From an uncultured Sphingorhabdus sp. (GTDB lineage Bacteria; Pseudomonadota; Alphaproteobacteria; Sphingomonadales; Sphingomonadaceae): a stretch of DNA of 46,187 bases. The notes beneath the pieces were generated by a model. It was not told the origin of the DNA. It saw only the letters and a list, made by a program, of their open reading frames with translations, and searched no databases. Position numbers and translations under genes: made by a program. This document shows positions 1-9,357 of the stretch, piece after piece; positions within the stretch are counted from its first letter, which is position 1, and each line of letters starts with the position of its first letter. The stretch is from contig CALMYW010000210.1 of assembly GCA_937873665.1 (NCBI GenBank), positions 1 to 46,187 of the forward strand, written 5' to 3'.

Positions 1-431
1 CACGTAAGCGGCACCAGTCCTTTCAGTAGGGAAATCCGAAACATACGGCGGAATGGCCTTTTAAAGGGCAGTGCCTTTGGATTGTGTTTTTAAGCTTTGA
101 AAGCGCCGAAAATAGTATTTTACATTTCAGGCCTTTTGAACAGCCGCGATTTTTGGGCAAGTCCCACTGATAGCGCTATTGAAGCGCAAGCGTTGCAGCT
201 CGCCGTGGTCGTACTTGGCAGGCGGACCTTTGAGCGACATGCTGCGCACCAAGTGCTGCTCTAAAAAGCTCTGAAAAACGGTTTATTGAAAGACTGTTTG
301 CGCGTAGCGGTGGCCGACGATTGGCTGCGCAAGCGAACTTCCACGATCTGGCTAACAGGCACGATCTGGAGCAAGCAGATTAGCGCCGCGAACCCAGTAA
401 CAACAGGCCCGACACTTATCCGGAGACAAAA
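1..431. other. Left-edge region with no confident gene
   Basis: No convincing gene is visible. The only small frame noted is a 37-codon minus-strand frame with its ATG at 238-240, which resembles no family I know and has no clear ribosome site. The first 170 bases look more AT-rich than the genes to the right. The part next to the receptor gene at 432 presumably carries its promoter, but no clear -35/-10 pair stands out. Confidence 0.5.
342..369. repeat. Short direct repeat upstream of TonB receptor
   Basis: The 10-mer CACGATCTGG occurs at 342-351 and again at 360-369, an 18-base period, 63 bases before the start codon of the receptor gene. It could be a tandem regulator-binding site. A 10-base repeat is weak evidence on its own. 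Confidence 0.25.
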
Positions 432-3400
432 GTGCGCCCCCCCTCCTCTCAATCAATATGTATTGGATTGGCCGCGGCATTATGTGCTGTTTCAACGCCG
501 GCCGGGGCGCAACAGGCCGGGTTGCAGATCGCATTGCTAGACGCCACGACCGGCGAACCGATAGTCGACAGCGAAGTCCTCGTCGAAAATAGCGACATCG
601 GCTATTCGCGGACAGTTCGCTCCGATTCAAATGGCTTCGTCAGGGTCGAGGGCCTGACAACCGCAGGGCGGTATAGGGTTTCGGCTCGTGGCTCAGGCTC
701 CTCTGCGGACGAATCGCAGGCAATTGTCACTCTGCGATCATATTTCACCAGCAGCATTACCTTAAGGCTCAATCCTGTTGGTGCCGATGGCATCATAGTG
801 ACAGGAAGCCGCGGCATCACCGCGTTGAATCCGGTCAATGCAGAAGTATCGAGCTCGCTTGGTGCGCAAGAGTTGGCAGGTCTTCCAATCGAGGGACGTG
901 ATGTCCTGGGCGCCTTGATCCGCCTGCCCAATGTGGTTCCGTCAACCGGCTTCTTTCCGGAATCGCCATCGATATCGATCAATGGTTCAAACGGCCTTGA
1001 TACAAATTACCTTATCGACGGCCTCGACAATAACGAGAATTTTCTGGGTGGCATCAAATTTCCCGTTCCGCTCGGATTCACCCGTGAAGTGACCGTTCTC
1101 GCCAACTCTTATTCAGCGGCCTATGGTCGCACGGCCAATGGCATCGTCAATTACACCTCTCCTTCGGGCAGCAATGACTATCATGGCGAAGTTTACGCGC
1201 TGATGCGCCCGGGGCGTCCGCTCGATTCAAAGTCGCCCTTCCCTCGCCGTGACCTGTCGGGAAATGCCGTCGGCGAAAGTTTCGAGCGATATCAGGCAGG
1301 CGCGAGCCTTGGCGGACCGATTACCCGCGACACAACCTTTTTCTACGCCAATTTGGAATATACGCGCGACCGCAATATCAAGATTGTCGATGCGCCGGCA
1401 TTGGGCGTGGTTGATACCGTTACCGGTCGTAGCGAATTTTATCTGGGATCTGTCCGACTCGATCACCGATTGACCGACGACTGGACACTTGGGCTGCGCG
1501 GTAATTTTGGACGTGTCACGATTGATCGGCCCGGTGGCGGCCTTGGCGGCGGCAATGTTACCTTTCCGTCAGCGGGATCGGATCAGGACCGCTTTTCGAC
1601 ACTGGTCGCGGCAACCGCCAGTTATTCTGGCGACGAGTGGAGCTACGATGGCGCACTCCAGTTCAGCCGGTTTCGCTGGAATTATGGCCAGCCAAAGGGT
1701 CCCGCAGGCCCACAGGTCGTCATACGCGACCCCAGCGGACTGACGGCAGCGATTGTCGGCCACCCCGGCTTCATATTCAATGACCTTGAGAAAAGCTGGC
1801 AGACCAGCCACAGGTTGCAGCGCAAACTGGGTAACCACAAACTCAGCTTCGGAGCCGATATTATCAGGTCGGATTTTGCCTTGTTAGGGGGCGGAAATCC
1901 GGATGGCAATTTTACCGTCGACCTGACTTCGGCGCAGATCGCGTCTCTGGCAGCGAGCGGCATTGGCCTCAGCCTTGGTGCACAAGACATTCTCGGCCTT
2001 AACCCAAGCGTTGCCAACTACTCGGTCGAACTGCGTCCCCAGGCATTCGGCACCGAACAAACCCAGGCCACCCTCTACGTCGAAGATGAATGGCAATTGA
2101 GCCCGAAATTGACCGCAACGCTGGGCGTGCGTTGGGACTCTGACAGTCTTACCGCCAAGGGCGGACAGGGCGGAGACTATGATAATTTTGCCCCGCGTTT
2201 CTCGCTTAACTACCGACCGGACGCACGCTCGACGCTGCGCTTTGGGGCAGGTCTGTTCTACGGCAAGCTATCCTATGCGGTGATCTCCGACGCGCTTCAA
2301 CGCAACAGCAGAGCGCCCGGATTTCTTGCCCAATTGGGACAGTTGCAATCGCTCGGCCTGATTCCTTCGGGAACCGACTTGTCTAAAATCACATTCGAAG
2401 GAAACCTTACCGTCTCGCCGCTTTGCACCGCCGTCACGAGCTGCCCTGCGCCTTCGCAGGCGCAAGGCTTGCGCGATACTGCGACGGTCAATGAAGCCCG
2501 GATTCTGAATCCCGATGGCTACCAAAGCCCATGGAGCTTGCAGTTGAGCGGTGGGTATCAGTTTCAGGTGACTGATTTGGTCAGCCTGAGCGCGGATTTG
2601 ATCTACAGCCGTTCGCACAATTTGGTGCGTTTGCTTGACCTGAATGCACCTGCGCCATTCACCCCCAATCGCGCCAACCTCACCGATTCAAATATCGCGA
2701 TACTGCGCAGCCTGCCCGACAATGCGGCACGGCTGGCATTGGCCCAATCGCTGGGACTGGTAAGAACGCAAGCAGCAGCGGACGCGACACGTCCGGTAGC
2801 ACTGGTGCCCGGCGGGGCGCGACAAATTACGGTTTCGGAAACCGAGGGCGAGTCAGAGTATAAGGCCGTCATCCTGCAAGCGCAAAAGATGCGCGGAAAT
2901 GATGGTTACGCATTCCGCCTTTCCTACACCTTCTCCAAGCTGACCAACGACACCGACGATATCAATTTTCGTGCTGCCAATAGCAATGATTTTAGTACTG
3001 AATGGGGGCCTTCGGCCAATGATCGGCGCCATGTAATTTCGGCAATTGGCTATCTCTATCCGTTTGACGGGGCCAGCCTGAGCATTGCCGGGCTTTTCCA
3101 GTCGGGTCAGCCAGTCAATCTTGTACCCGACGCGCGGATTTTCGGCACGCAGGACCTGAATGGCGATGGCGCCTCCTTCGGCGAAAATTTTGTTGGCAAT
3201 TCGGATCGCTACCCTGGCGCTGCACGCAACTCGGCCAGACTGCCTTGGTCGGCGACTGTCGATCTGGGCGCGCGCTATGCGATTCCCGGATTTGGCGGTA
3301 GATTTGAATTGAGTGCCGACATATTCAACCTGTTCAATTCAAATAATGAATCCGGCTTCGCTAACGCTGCTACAACCTCCAACCAGATCCAGTTCGGCGG

Positions 3401-3473
3401 TAGTGCGCCATTTGTGCAGCGCAATGCCGGACCCCCGCGACAGTTCCAGTTCGGTGCCGCGTACAAATTCTGA
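432..3473 (+). CDS. TonB-dependent receptor, Oar/carboxypeptidase-regulatory-like type
   Basis: This is an outer-membrane receptor of 1013 residues. The start is GTG at 432, preceded by GGAG with a six-base gap. Residues 1-26 form a signal peptide ending in AGAQQ. Residues about 28-115 are a carboxypeptidase-regulatory-like (transthyretin-fold) domain. A plug follows from about 118 (IIVTGSRG as TonB-box-like start, then GLDTNYLIDGLDNNENF and AYGRTANGIVNY). The rest is a long beta-barrel ending in the typical aromatic residue (FGAAYKF). This arrangement is that of Oar-like receptors, which bind large or peptide-like ligands; the ligand here is unknown. It faces the convergent GST gene, with 20 bases between the stop codons. 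It may or may not belong to the sulfosugar island, since no copy of the LacI operator was found in front of it. Confidence 0.9.
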   Translation: MRPPSSQSICIGLAAALCAVSTPAGAQQAGLQIALLDATTGEPIVDSEVLVENSDIGYSRTVRSDSNGFVRVEGLTTAGRYRVSARGSGSSADESQAIVTLRSYFTSSITLRLNPVGADGIIVTGSRGITALNPVNAEVSSSLGAQELAGLPIEGRDVLGALIRLPNVVPSTGFFPESPSISINGSNGLDTNYLIDGLDNNENFLGGIKFPVPLGFTREVTVLANSYSAAYGRTANGIVNYTSPSGSNDYHGEVYALMRPGRPLDSKSPFPRRDLSGNAVGESFERYQAGASLGGPITRDTTFFYANLEYTRDRNIKIVDAPALGVVDTVTGRSEFYLGSVRLDHRLTDDWTLGLRGNFGRVTIDRPGGGLGGGNVTFPSAGSDQDRFSTLVAATASYSGDEWSYDGALQFSRFRWNYGQPKGPAGPQVVIRDPSGLTAAIVGHPGFIFNDLEKSWQTSHRLQRKLGNHKLSFGADIIRSDFALLGGGNPDGNFTVDLTSAQIASLAASGIGLSLGAQDILGLNPSVANYSVELRPQAFGTEQTQATLYVEDEWQLSPKLTATLGVRWDSDSLTAKGGQGGDYDNFAPRFSLNYRPDARSTLRFGAGLFYGKLSYAVISDALQRNSRAPGFLAQLGQLQSLGLIPSGTDLSKITFEGNLTVSPLCTAVTSCPAPSQAQGLRDTATVNEARILNPDGYQSPWSLQLSGGYQFQVTDLVSLSADLIYSRSHNLVRLLDLNAPAPFTPNRANLTDSNIAILRSLPDNAARLALAQSLGLVRTQAAADATRPVALVPGGARQITVSETEGESEYKAVILQAQKMRGNDGYAFRLSYTFSKLTNDTDDINFRAANSNDFSTEWGPSANDRRHVISAIGYLYPFDGASLSIAGLFQSGQPVNLVPDARIFGTQDLNGDGASFGENFVGNSDRYPGAARNSARLPWSATVDLGARYAIPGFGGRFELSADIFNLFNSNNESGFANAATTSNQIQFGGSAPFVQRNAGPPRQFQFGAAYKF

Positions 3474-3493
3474 TACCCGATGCGGTGAGGCGG

Positions 3494-4405
3494 CTAAACC
3501 GCGGTTATAGAATAGCCGAGCCGCGGCACATGGACACCGATTTTGCCCAGTTCCGGATCATCGCGCAGCACCGAAAGGCTGTAAGGGGTAGAGCCCGCAA
3601 ATATGCCGATAATTGGATCGCGGCCATAGTCCGCCGCTGCCAGCATCACATTCTTGCCCAGCATTTGTGCGTCGCCGGGCAAACAGTCGACCGTATCGGG
3701 CATCGCAGCCTTCGCAATTGTCAACGCATCAGCCGGCTGAAGGTTGGATCGCACGCCATGGCCGATCGCTGCAACGCGATCATACCAGCCGTCAAGCCCT
3801 GCAACGTCTGGCAGCCGGTCGATCAGACCTGCGCAAAATGTGCGGATGAACCAGAAATTATAATAGGCTGCGGCGTCTGCCAGCCCCGGATTTTCGCCTT
3901 CCAGAAAGGCCCGGCCATCTGCAAGCTGCTCCGCAAGAAGCGTAGCCTGCGCCTTGATCTGGGTGAGCGCAAATGGTGCCAGAGCCTTCATCGCGGCGAC
4001 ATTGAACGGCTGGCCGCTTAGAGCCTCACGATCCTTGATGAAGGCCGGATCAACGCCATCACCCAGGGTGCCGAAAATAGCCATGACGGCTGACTGGAAC
4101 AGCACCTTGTCACCCCAGATTTCAAAAGCATTGGCCACACCCCGAATGCCCGTCGGGTATAAAGAAGGCTGCTCAAAGCGGCGGTCGATTTCACGTACTA
4201 TAAGCGCGCTGTCGCAATAAATGTCAGCACCAATTTGAAGCACGGGGATGCGCCGATAGCCCCCGGTTAGAGGAACCAGGTCAGGCTTTGGCATGATCAC
4301 CGGCTGGTCGACCGCCTGCCAGGACAGGCCCTTTATCCCAAGACAGACGCGCACTTTTTCAGAAAAGGGGGAGGAATCATATTGGTGGAGAATGATTTCT
4401 GACAT
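3494..4405 (-). CDS. Glutathione S-transferase family protein
   Basis: This is a 303-residue protein with an N-terminal thioredoxin-like GST domain (residues 1-80). The motif SPFSEKVR at 12-19 occupies the usual catalytic Ser/Cys position, and the beta3-alpha3 region carries the conserved pattern RIPVLQIG...CDSALIVREID. An all-helical C-terminal domain follows to about residue 220. The last roughly 80 residues, including a GRDPIIGIFAGSTPYSLSVLRDD segment, exceed the usual GST length of 200-230 and I do not recognise them. It is the last gene of the minus-strand arm, 90 bases after the exporter gene, so it may be co-transcribed with the sulfosugar genes. A role in aldehyde or sulfite handling is only a guess. 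Confidence 0.85.
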   Translation of the reverse strand: MSEIILHQYDSSPFSEKVRVCLGIKGLSWQAVDQPVIMPKPDLVPLTGGYRRIPVLQIGADIYCDSALIVREIDRRFEQPSLYPTGIRGVANAFEIWGDKVLFQSAVMAIFGTLGDGVDPAFIKDREALSGQPFNVAAMKALAPFALTQIKAQATLLAEQLADGRAFLEGENPGLADAAAYYNFWFIRTFCAGLIDRLPDVAGLDGWYDRVAAIGHGVRSNLQPADALTIAKAAMPDTVDCLPGDAQMLGKNVMLAAADYGRDPIIGIFAGSTPYSLSVLRDDPELGKIGVHVPRLGYSITAV

Positions 4406-4495
4406 TGCCTTGGGTTCCTTGCATGCCTTGATATACCGATTATGCGACCACAGGGTTGCAGTGCCCCACGCCGCAAGTCAATCGCACGGCAATGC

Positions 4496-5614
4496 TCACA
4501 TGAAGAGCAGCACAAAGAGCAGGGCTGACAGGAAGCTGACCACGGTGGCGCTGAGCACCGGTATCGTTGCGCGCCAACCCATATCGAGCAAGAGGTCCAT
4601 CCGGCTCCGCATTGCGGTAGCGGTGACCGCGAGCAGCAGCAGCCCCTTCGAAGCCGAAAGGGCTGTTTCGGCGAATTGGGATGGAACCTGGACCAATGAG
4701 TTGAATGCTACTGCCGCCAGAAAGGCGGTGATAAACCAGGGCAAGGCAAGGCGACGCCACTGTGCCTGTCCTGTCGGTGCGCCCGACGCGCCAATCGCCA
4801 AAGTAACCAGCGCCACAATCGGGGCGAGCAAAGCAACACGTGCCAGTTTGACGATCGTTGCATGGCTGCCTGCGGGATCGGAAAAGGCATAGCCGCCGCC
4901 AATCGCCTGCGCGACGTCGTGGATCGAGGCGCCGATCAGGAAGCCTGCCTGCCTGTCGCTGAGGGCAAAATAGGACGCAAGTATCGGATAGACCGACATG
5001 GCCAGCGCGCTGGCTAGCGCTATGCCGACAAGTGTGAGCGCAAATTGCGCCTGCGACAGCCGGTCCTTGCCGATTACGCCATAAAGGGCCAACGCCGCAC
5101 TCGCCCCGCAAATCGCCGTCGCACCACCTGCAAGCAGGCCCGCGTAGCTCGACTGACCGAACAGGCGGGCACTCGCGATGCCAGTGAACAAGGTCAGGCC
5201 CATAACCACAACGAGTGCGAGGAACGGAATGATTCCCAGCGCACCGATCTGCATGAAGGTGACTTGCAAGCCGAGGATCACAATACCCCAGCGCAGGCAG
5301 GTACGAGAGGCGAAATCCAGCCCCTTATGCGTGCGTGCGTCGCGGGCGATGAAGCTCAACGACAGGCCAACCAGAAGGCCAAGCAAGATGATCGGGAAGT
5401 GGTAATGCTCAGAAAGCCAGGCCGCAGCAGCGGATGCCACACCGCAGATTGCAAGGCCAGGGAACAGGCTGTCCTTGGCCGCTTGTTCAGCTTCATACTT
5501 GTTGGTTTCCGCCAGATGGATCTCGCCAAACAAATCACCGCCATAGGGGAGCGCATCCCATGCGGGGCGTTGCTTGGGTGCTTGGTCGGGGTTGATGAAG
5601 GAGGGATCGCTCAT
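4496..5614 (-). CDS. YeiH/PSE family putative sulfate/sulfite exporter
   Basis: This is an integral membrane protein of 372 residues of the YeiH (UPF0324, putative sulfate exporter) family. A polar N-terminal stretch of about 45 residues precedes about ten hydrophobic segments. Family-typical stretches include GIVILGLQVTF, ATAICGASAALAL and GASIHDVAQAIGGG. A longer frame from 5665 would overlap the upstream MFS gene by 40 bases, so I chose the ATG at 5614, which leaves an 11-base gap and a plausible start. Members of this family are repeatedly found beside organosulfonate-degrading genes, where they are thought to expel sulfite or sulfate. In this cluster it is the natural exit route for sulfite released by the SsuD-like monooxygenase at 12668. 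Specificity is inferred. Confidence 0.85.
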   Translation of the reverse strand: MSDPSFINPDQAPKQRPAWDALPYGGDLFGEIHLAETNKYEAEQAAKDSLFPGLAICGVASAAAAWLSEHYHFPIILLGLLVGLSLSFIARDARTHKGLDFASRTCLRWGIVILGLQVTFMQIGALGIIPFLALVVVMGLTLFTGIASARLFGQSSYAGLLAGGATAICGASAALALYGVIGKDRLSQAQFALTLVGIALASALAMSVYPILASYFALSDRQAGFLIGASIHDVAQAIGGGYAFSDPAGSHATIVKLARVALLAPIVALVTLAIGASGAPTGQAQWRRLALPWFITAFLAAVAFNSLVQVPSQFAETALSASKGLLLLAVTATAMRSRMDLLLDMGWRATIPVLSATVVSFLSALLFVLLFM

Positions 5615-5625
5615 TGCTGTGCGGT

Positions 5626-6849
5626 TTAGCTTCTCTGAATATTGGGCAAAAGCATATGCAGCCATGCGAGTGCCAGCAGGTAGGACGATGCGGCGAAAAT
5701 GAATAGCGGCATGAATCCTAGCCCCGCTGTCAACACCGCACCGGTGACCGGTTGGATCAAGGCGCCGCCGATATTACCCATGAAAGCTCCAAAGGCAGTT
5801 ACCCGACCCACCTTTGTACGCGGGACCACGTCGGTGATGGTGGAAAAGATCGACAGTGAAAAACCTTGATGCCCCGCCATTACCACACCCATCATGATGG
5901 CAACCGGCCAGAAGCTGTTGAGTTGCAGCACGAAGGGCAAAGGCGTGACGATCAGCGCGGAGACCAGCATCACCGTCTTGCGCACGCGATTGACGCTCCA
6001 CCCGCTTTCGAGCAGCCGGGTTGAAATCCAGCCTGCGAACAACGCGCCCGCGCCTGACCCGAGAAAAGCGATCGCCAATGGCACTGCGAGTTCTTCAGTG
6101 GTGAGGTTGAAGGTCTTGCGATAGAAATCGGCAAGCCAGAAACCCATAAGCCACCAGGTTGAATCGGAAATCGCCTTGGCAACTACAATCGCCCAGGTGC
6201 GGCGTTCCATGAGGATTGGTCCGTAGGGAGCGCCGTCGTCGGAAAAGTCGCGCTGTCCATCTTCTGCGCCGTCATCAAAACGGATGCCGCGTGCGAACCA
6301 CAGCCACAGCGCCAGCGTTACAAAACCCGCCACGCCGCCGAAAACCAGTGCCCCGCGCCAACCCATTTCGGCAGCAAGGATCGGGATGAAAAAGGGCATG
6401 CCGATGGTACCTAGGCCCGCAATTGCGGTGCCGACGCCAAAGGCGAAGCTGCGTTTGTCGGGCGGGAATAGCGTGGCGACCGTCTTGATCGTCAGCGGCG
6501 TCTGCACCGCTTCGGTTGCCCCCAGCCCGATACGCGCGCCAACGACCTGCCAGGCGGTAATCGCCCAGCCGTGCGCCATCGCGGCGAAACTCCAAGTCGT
6601 GACACCCGCAATCATCGAGCGCCGCACGCCAAGTTTATCAACCAGCCAGCCAGTAAAAAGGAAGGAAAATGCTGCGGCCATCTGGGTGACGAAAGCGAGA
6701 TTGCCGAAATCCTCGTCGGTCCAGCCAAAATCGGCCGACATATCGGGCTTCAAGATTGCGATGATCGGTCGGTCCATCGCGTTGAAGATGCCCGCGACAC
6801 AGAGCAGCCCGAACAGGGTCCAGCGCAATTGCGGCGTGATGACTTTCAT
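5626..6849 (-). CDS. MFS transporter, anion:cation symporter (hexuronate-type) family
   Basis: This is an inner-membrane carrier of 407 residues with twelve hydrophobic segments. The N-terminal signature NAMDRPII (residues 23-30) matches the N-x-x-D-R motif of the ACS/hexuronate-type MFS family. The loop 2-3 motif GWLVDKLGVRR lies at 67-77. The start ATG at 6849 is preceded by a GGGGGAG ribosome site. ACS carriers move sugar acids such as glucuronate and galacturonate, so an anionic sugar such as a sulfosugar is a reasonable substrate. The gene is separated from the upstream TonB receptor by a strong hairpin (6912-6939) and lies 11 bases before the exporter gene. Inference: it moves the ligand of the TonB receptor from periplasm to cytoplasm. 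Confidence 0.88.
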   Translation of the reverse strand: MKVITPQLRWTLFGLLCVAGIFNAMDRPIIAILKPDMSADFGWTDEDFGNLAFVTQMAAAFSFLFTGWLVDKLGVRRSMIAGVTTWSFAAMAHGWAITAWQVVGARIGLGATEAVQTPLTIKTVATLFPPDKRSFAFGVGTAIAGLGTIGMPFFIPILAAEMGWRGALVFGGVAGFVTLALWLWFARGIRFDDGAEDGQRDFSDDGAPYGPILMERRTWAIVVAKAISDSTWWLMGFWLADFYRKTFNLTTEELAVPLAIAFLGSGAGALFAGWISTRLLESGWSVNRVRKTVMLVSALIVTPLPFVLQLNSFWPVAIMMGVVMAGHQGFSLSIFSTITDVVPRTKVGRVTAFGAFMGNIGGALIQPVTGAVLTAGLGFMPLFIFAASSYLLALAWLHMLLPNIQRS

Positions 6850-6911
6850 GCGCGTGTCTCCCCCTTGTCCGGTATAATCATGTACAGCAGTTTATAGGCT
6901 GTGAAAGCAAT

Positions 6912-6939
6912 AAGGGCCGGGAATTGCTGCCCGGCCCTT
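6912..6939 (-). terminator. Strong hairpin between TonB receptor and MFS genes
   Basis: A perfect 10-base inverted repeat, AAGGGCCGGG (6912-6921) and CCCGGCCCTT (6930-6939), encloses an 8-base loop, 24 bases after the receptor stop codon. On the minus strand it is followed by only a short T-rich stretch (ATTGC), so it may be a partial terminator or an mRNA-stabilising structure that raises receptor over transporter expression. Confidence 0.7.
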
Positions 6940-6963
6940 TCATTCGTTGCGACCCGGTCGGGC

Positions 6964-9321
6964 TCAGTTTGCGCCGAAATTGATACGGGCGGTGATGCCG
7001 AAATAGCGGTCGGCTTCACGCGGAATGATGTATCGGAATGCGCCACCCGGCCCACCGGAGACGATCGACGATGCGAAGCTCTTGTCGAACAGGTTCTTCA
7101 CCTGCAGCGCAACGCGCCAGCCGTCATTCTGGTCGACCAGAGCAGCGGACAGATCAACGATCGCATAACCATCCACGGTCGAACCGCGACGTACAGCAGC
7201 GCTGGCTGACAGCTCGTAGATCTGATCGGATTGCATCGTCAACTGACCGTTCAGTTCAACATTTGCAAAACCGCCTGTTTCGATGGTCCAGTCAAAGCCT
7301 GTGGCGAATTTCCACTCCGGCGCATTAGCCAAAGGCGTACCCGACGGAATCAGATCAGCTGCATTTGCGCCTGGGGGCAAACGGAACTGTTCGACCTTCG
7401 CCTTGTTATAAGCAAGACCGGCGTTGACTGAAAAATTGCTCGCCGGATTGGCAACCAGTTCGAGCTCAAAACCCTGCGTCGATACGGTACCGGCATTGAT
7501 CAATCGGGTCGTGCGAACGCCGTTGACGAAGTCCGGGCTGTTTGCCTGATAGTTCTTATACTTGGCGTAGTAGCCGGCCAGATTGACGATCAGGGCGCCG
7601 TCGAGGAAGGTGTTCTTGAGGCCCGCTTCGAATGCATTGACGGTTTCAGGTTCGATGACGTTGGTGTGCACCGTCGCCATGTTGTAGAACACGTTGTACG
7701 CTGGGCCCTTATAGCCACGCGTGTAGCTTAAATAGGCCATATTGTCGTCTGATAGGTCAACCTGCACTGCAGCCTTGCCCGACACATTGTCGTTCTTGGT
7801 ATTGGCTGTGAATGGAATCCCGTTCGGTGCGCCAGCCAGGAAGCCAGTACCCGGAGGCGGAACAAGGGCGCCATTGTTGTAGACGCCTGAGTCAAAGCTG
7901 CCGCCGACGCCGGGGCCAGCAAGTGTGGTGCGGCGAATGTGGTAGATGTTGAGCTTGTCCTGCGTCCAGCGAAGCCCACCGATGAAGCGGATATCGTCGG
8001 ACAGATTCAATGTCGCTTGCCCGAAAACGGCGAAATTCTTGAACACCGATCCGAAGTCAGCGATGCCGTAAGGCGTTGTAATGGTCGAAACGCCGGGGGC
8101 AGTCGAACAAGGGGTCAGGCCCGGCGCTACTGCCGGAAGCGTCGAGGCCGAACAGGTGATGACCGAACGCGCAAAGGTGCGATCCGAGTCAGCCTTGGAG
8201 TAATAGGCACCAAGCACATATTCGAGGAAGTTGCCGGTCGGCGATGCAATCCGCAGTTCCTGCGACAAGGTGTTCGAGGTCTGCGGGCCATCGTCATGCA
8301 ATTGGTTCAAACCGACATAGGGTTGGTCCAGCCAGTCGCCGTCACGGATTTCCTGATTGTCCCAGCCGCGATAGCTGGTGATTGAGGTCAGCACATGCTC
8401 GCCCAGTTCGATATCGGCCTGCAGCGAAACGCCCCAGCTTTCTTCATTTGTAGCGGTCATCAGGTTTTGCGCGACGCGGTGGGTGCGGTCGCCCGCTATG
8501 CCCGTAGCGGCCAGCGCGGTGGCGGCAGCGTTTGTCGGTGTCGTGCCGATGATTTCGGCGCAACAATCGTCCTTTGCCTTGCGCCAGTCACCGCGCAGCA
8601 GCAGCGTTACGGTGTCGCCCAAATCGGCTTCGATGGCACCGCGGAAGCCATAATGCTTATAGCCATTGACCTTGCGATTCAGCGTGATGTTCTGGATATT
8701 GCCATCATATTCGCTGTAATAGCCGGTGAAGCGCGAGCGGATATTTTCGCCCAATGGCAGGTTAAGTGTGGCGCGACCGCGATATTCTTCCTTGGTGAAG
8801 TACGAAGCTTCGACGGTGCCTTCAAAGTCGTTTGAAGGTCGTTTGGTTACAATCGAGACGACACCGGCAGAGGCATTTTTCCCGAACAATGTGCCCTGTG
8901 GACCGCGCAGCACTTCGATACGCTCGACATCAGCGAGATCGGTAAATCCCTCACCAGCGCGGCTCAGCACCACGCCGTCAAGAACGGCGGCGACCGAAGG
9001 CTCGGCTGCGATCGAGAAGTTGATCGTACCGACACCGCGCAAGAATAGCGCCTGATTAAGCGTGGTCCCTGATTTGCGGAAGTTCAGGCTGGGAACCAGA
9101 TATTGCGCATTTTCCAGCGTTACCGCACCCGAATTGGCAATCGCGTCGCCACCGATCACGGAAATTGCGAGCGGAACTTCTTGCAGATTTTCCTCACGCT
9201 TTTGCGCGGTGACGATGATTTCAGCACCTTTGCCGCCTTCATCTTCAGCCTCTTGTGCAAAAGCGGGGGCGGATGTTGCGATCAGCGCGAGTGCGCTGCC
9301 GGCCAATAATAATGTCTTCAT
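6964..9321 (-). CDS. TonB-dependent receptor, candidate sulfosugar/glycoside receptor
   Basis: This is an outer-membrane receptor of 785 residues. Residues 1-22 are a signal peptide (MKTLLLAGSALALIATSAPAFAQ). A TonB box, EIIVTAQKREENLQEVP, starts near residue 34 and has the classic sphingomonad form. The plug includes VERIEVLRGPQGTLFGKNA. The barrel ends RYFGITARINFGAN. It is the second gene of the minus-strand arm, 36 bases after the Gfo/Idh/MocA gene, so both should be driven from the LacI operator region at 10462-10490. Known family role: energy-dependent import of siderophores, vitamins or carbohydrates. Its sharing of a regulator-flanked operon with sugar-type oxidoreductases and a sulfonate monooxygenase points to a carbohydrate-like anionic ligand. 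That ligand is inferred. Confidence 0.92.
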   Translation of the reverse strand: MKTLLLAGSALALIATSAPAFAQEAEDEGGKGAEIIVTAQKREENLQEVPLAISVIGGDAIANSGAVTLENAQYLVPSLNFRKSGTTLNQALFLRGVGTINFSIAAEPSVAAVLDGVVLSRAGEGFTDLADVERIEVLRGPQGTLFGKNASAGVVSIVTKRPSNDFEGTVEASYFTKEEYRGRATLNLPLGENIRSRFTGYYSEYDGNIQNITLNRKVNGYKHYGFRGAIEADLGDTVTLLLRGDWRKAKDDCCAEIIGTTPTNAAATALAATGIAGDRTHRVAQNLMTATNEESWGVSLQADIELGEHVLTSITSYRGWDNQEIRDGDWLDQPYVGLNQLHDDGPQTSNTLSQELRIASPTGNFLEYVLGAYYSKADSDRTFARSVITCSASTLPAVAPGLTPCSTAPGVSTITTPYGIADFGSVFKNFAVFGQATLNLSDDIRFIGGLRWTQDKLNIYHIRRTTLAGPGVGGSFDSGVYNNGALVPPPGTGFLAGAPNGIPFTANTKNDNVSGKAAVQVDLSDDNMAYLSYTRGYKGPAYNVFYNMATVHTNVIEPETVNAFEAGLKNTFLDGALIVNLAGYYAKYKNYQANSPDFVNGVRTTRLINAGTVSTQGFELELVANPASNFSVNAGLAYNKAKVEQFRLPPGANAADLIPSGTPLANAPEWKFATGFDWTIETGGFANVELNGQLTMQSDQIYELSASAAVRRGSTVDGYAIVDLSAALVDQNDGWRVALQVKNLFDKSFASSIVSGGPGGAFRYIIPREADRYFGITARINFGAN

Positions 9322-9357
9322 GTCCTCGTCCTCCTAATTCGCCCTGTTGCCGGGCGT

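Noticed and set aside
238..240. 37-codon minus-strand frame near the left edge as a gene
   Set aside because: No ribosome site, no recognisable family and atypical composition; more likely chance or a remnant.
5615..5665. N-terminal extension of the exporter gene
   Set aside because: It overlaps the MFS gene by 40 bases and adds a segment unlike the family.
5738..5757. ACCGGT cores inside coding regions of the left half
   Set aside because: The six-base core is expected by chance in GC-rich coding DNA; the flanking TGY and RCA halves are absent.
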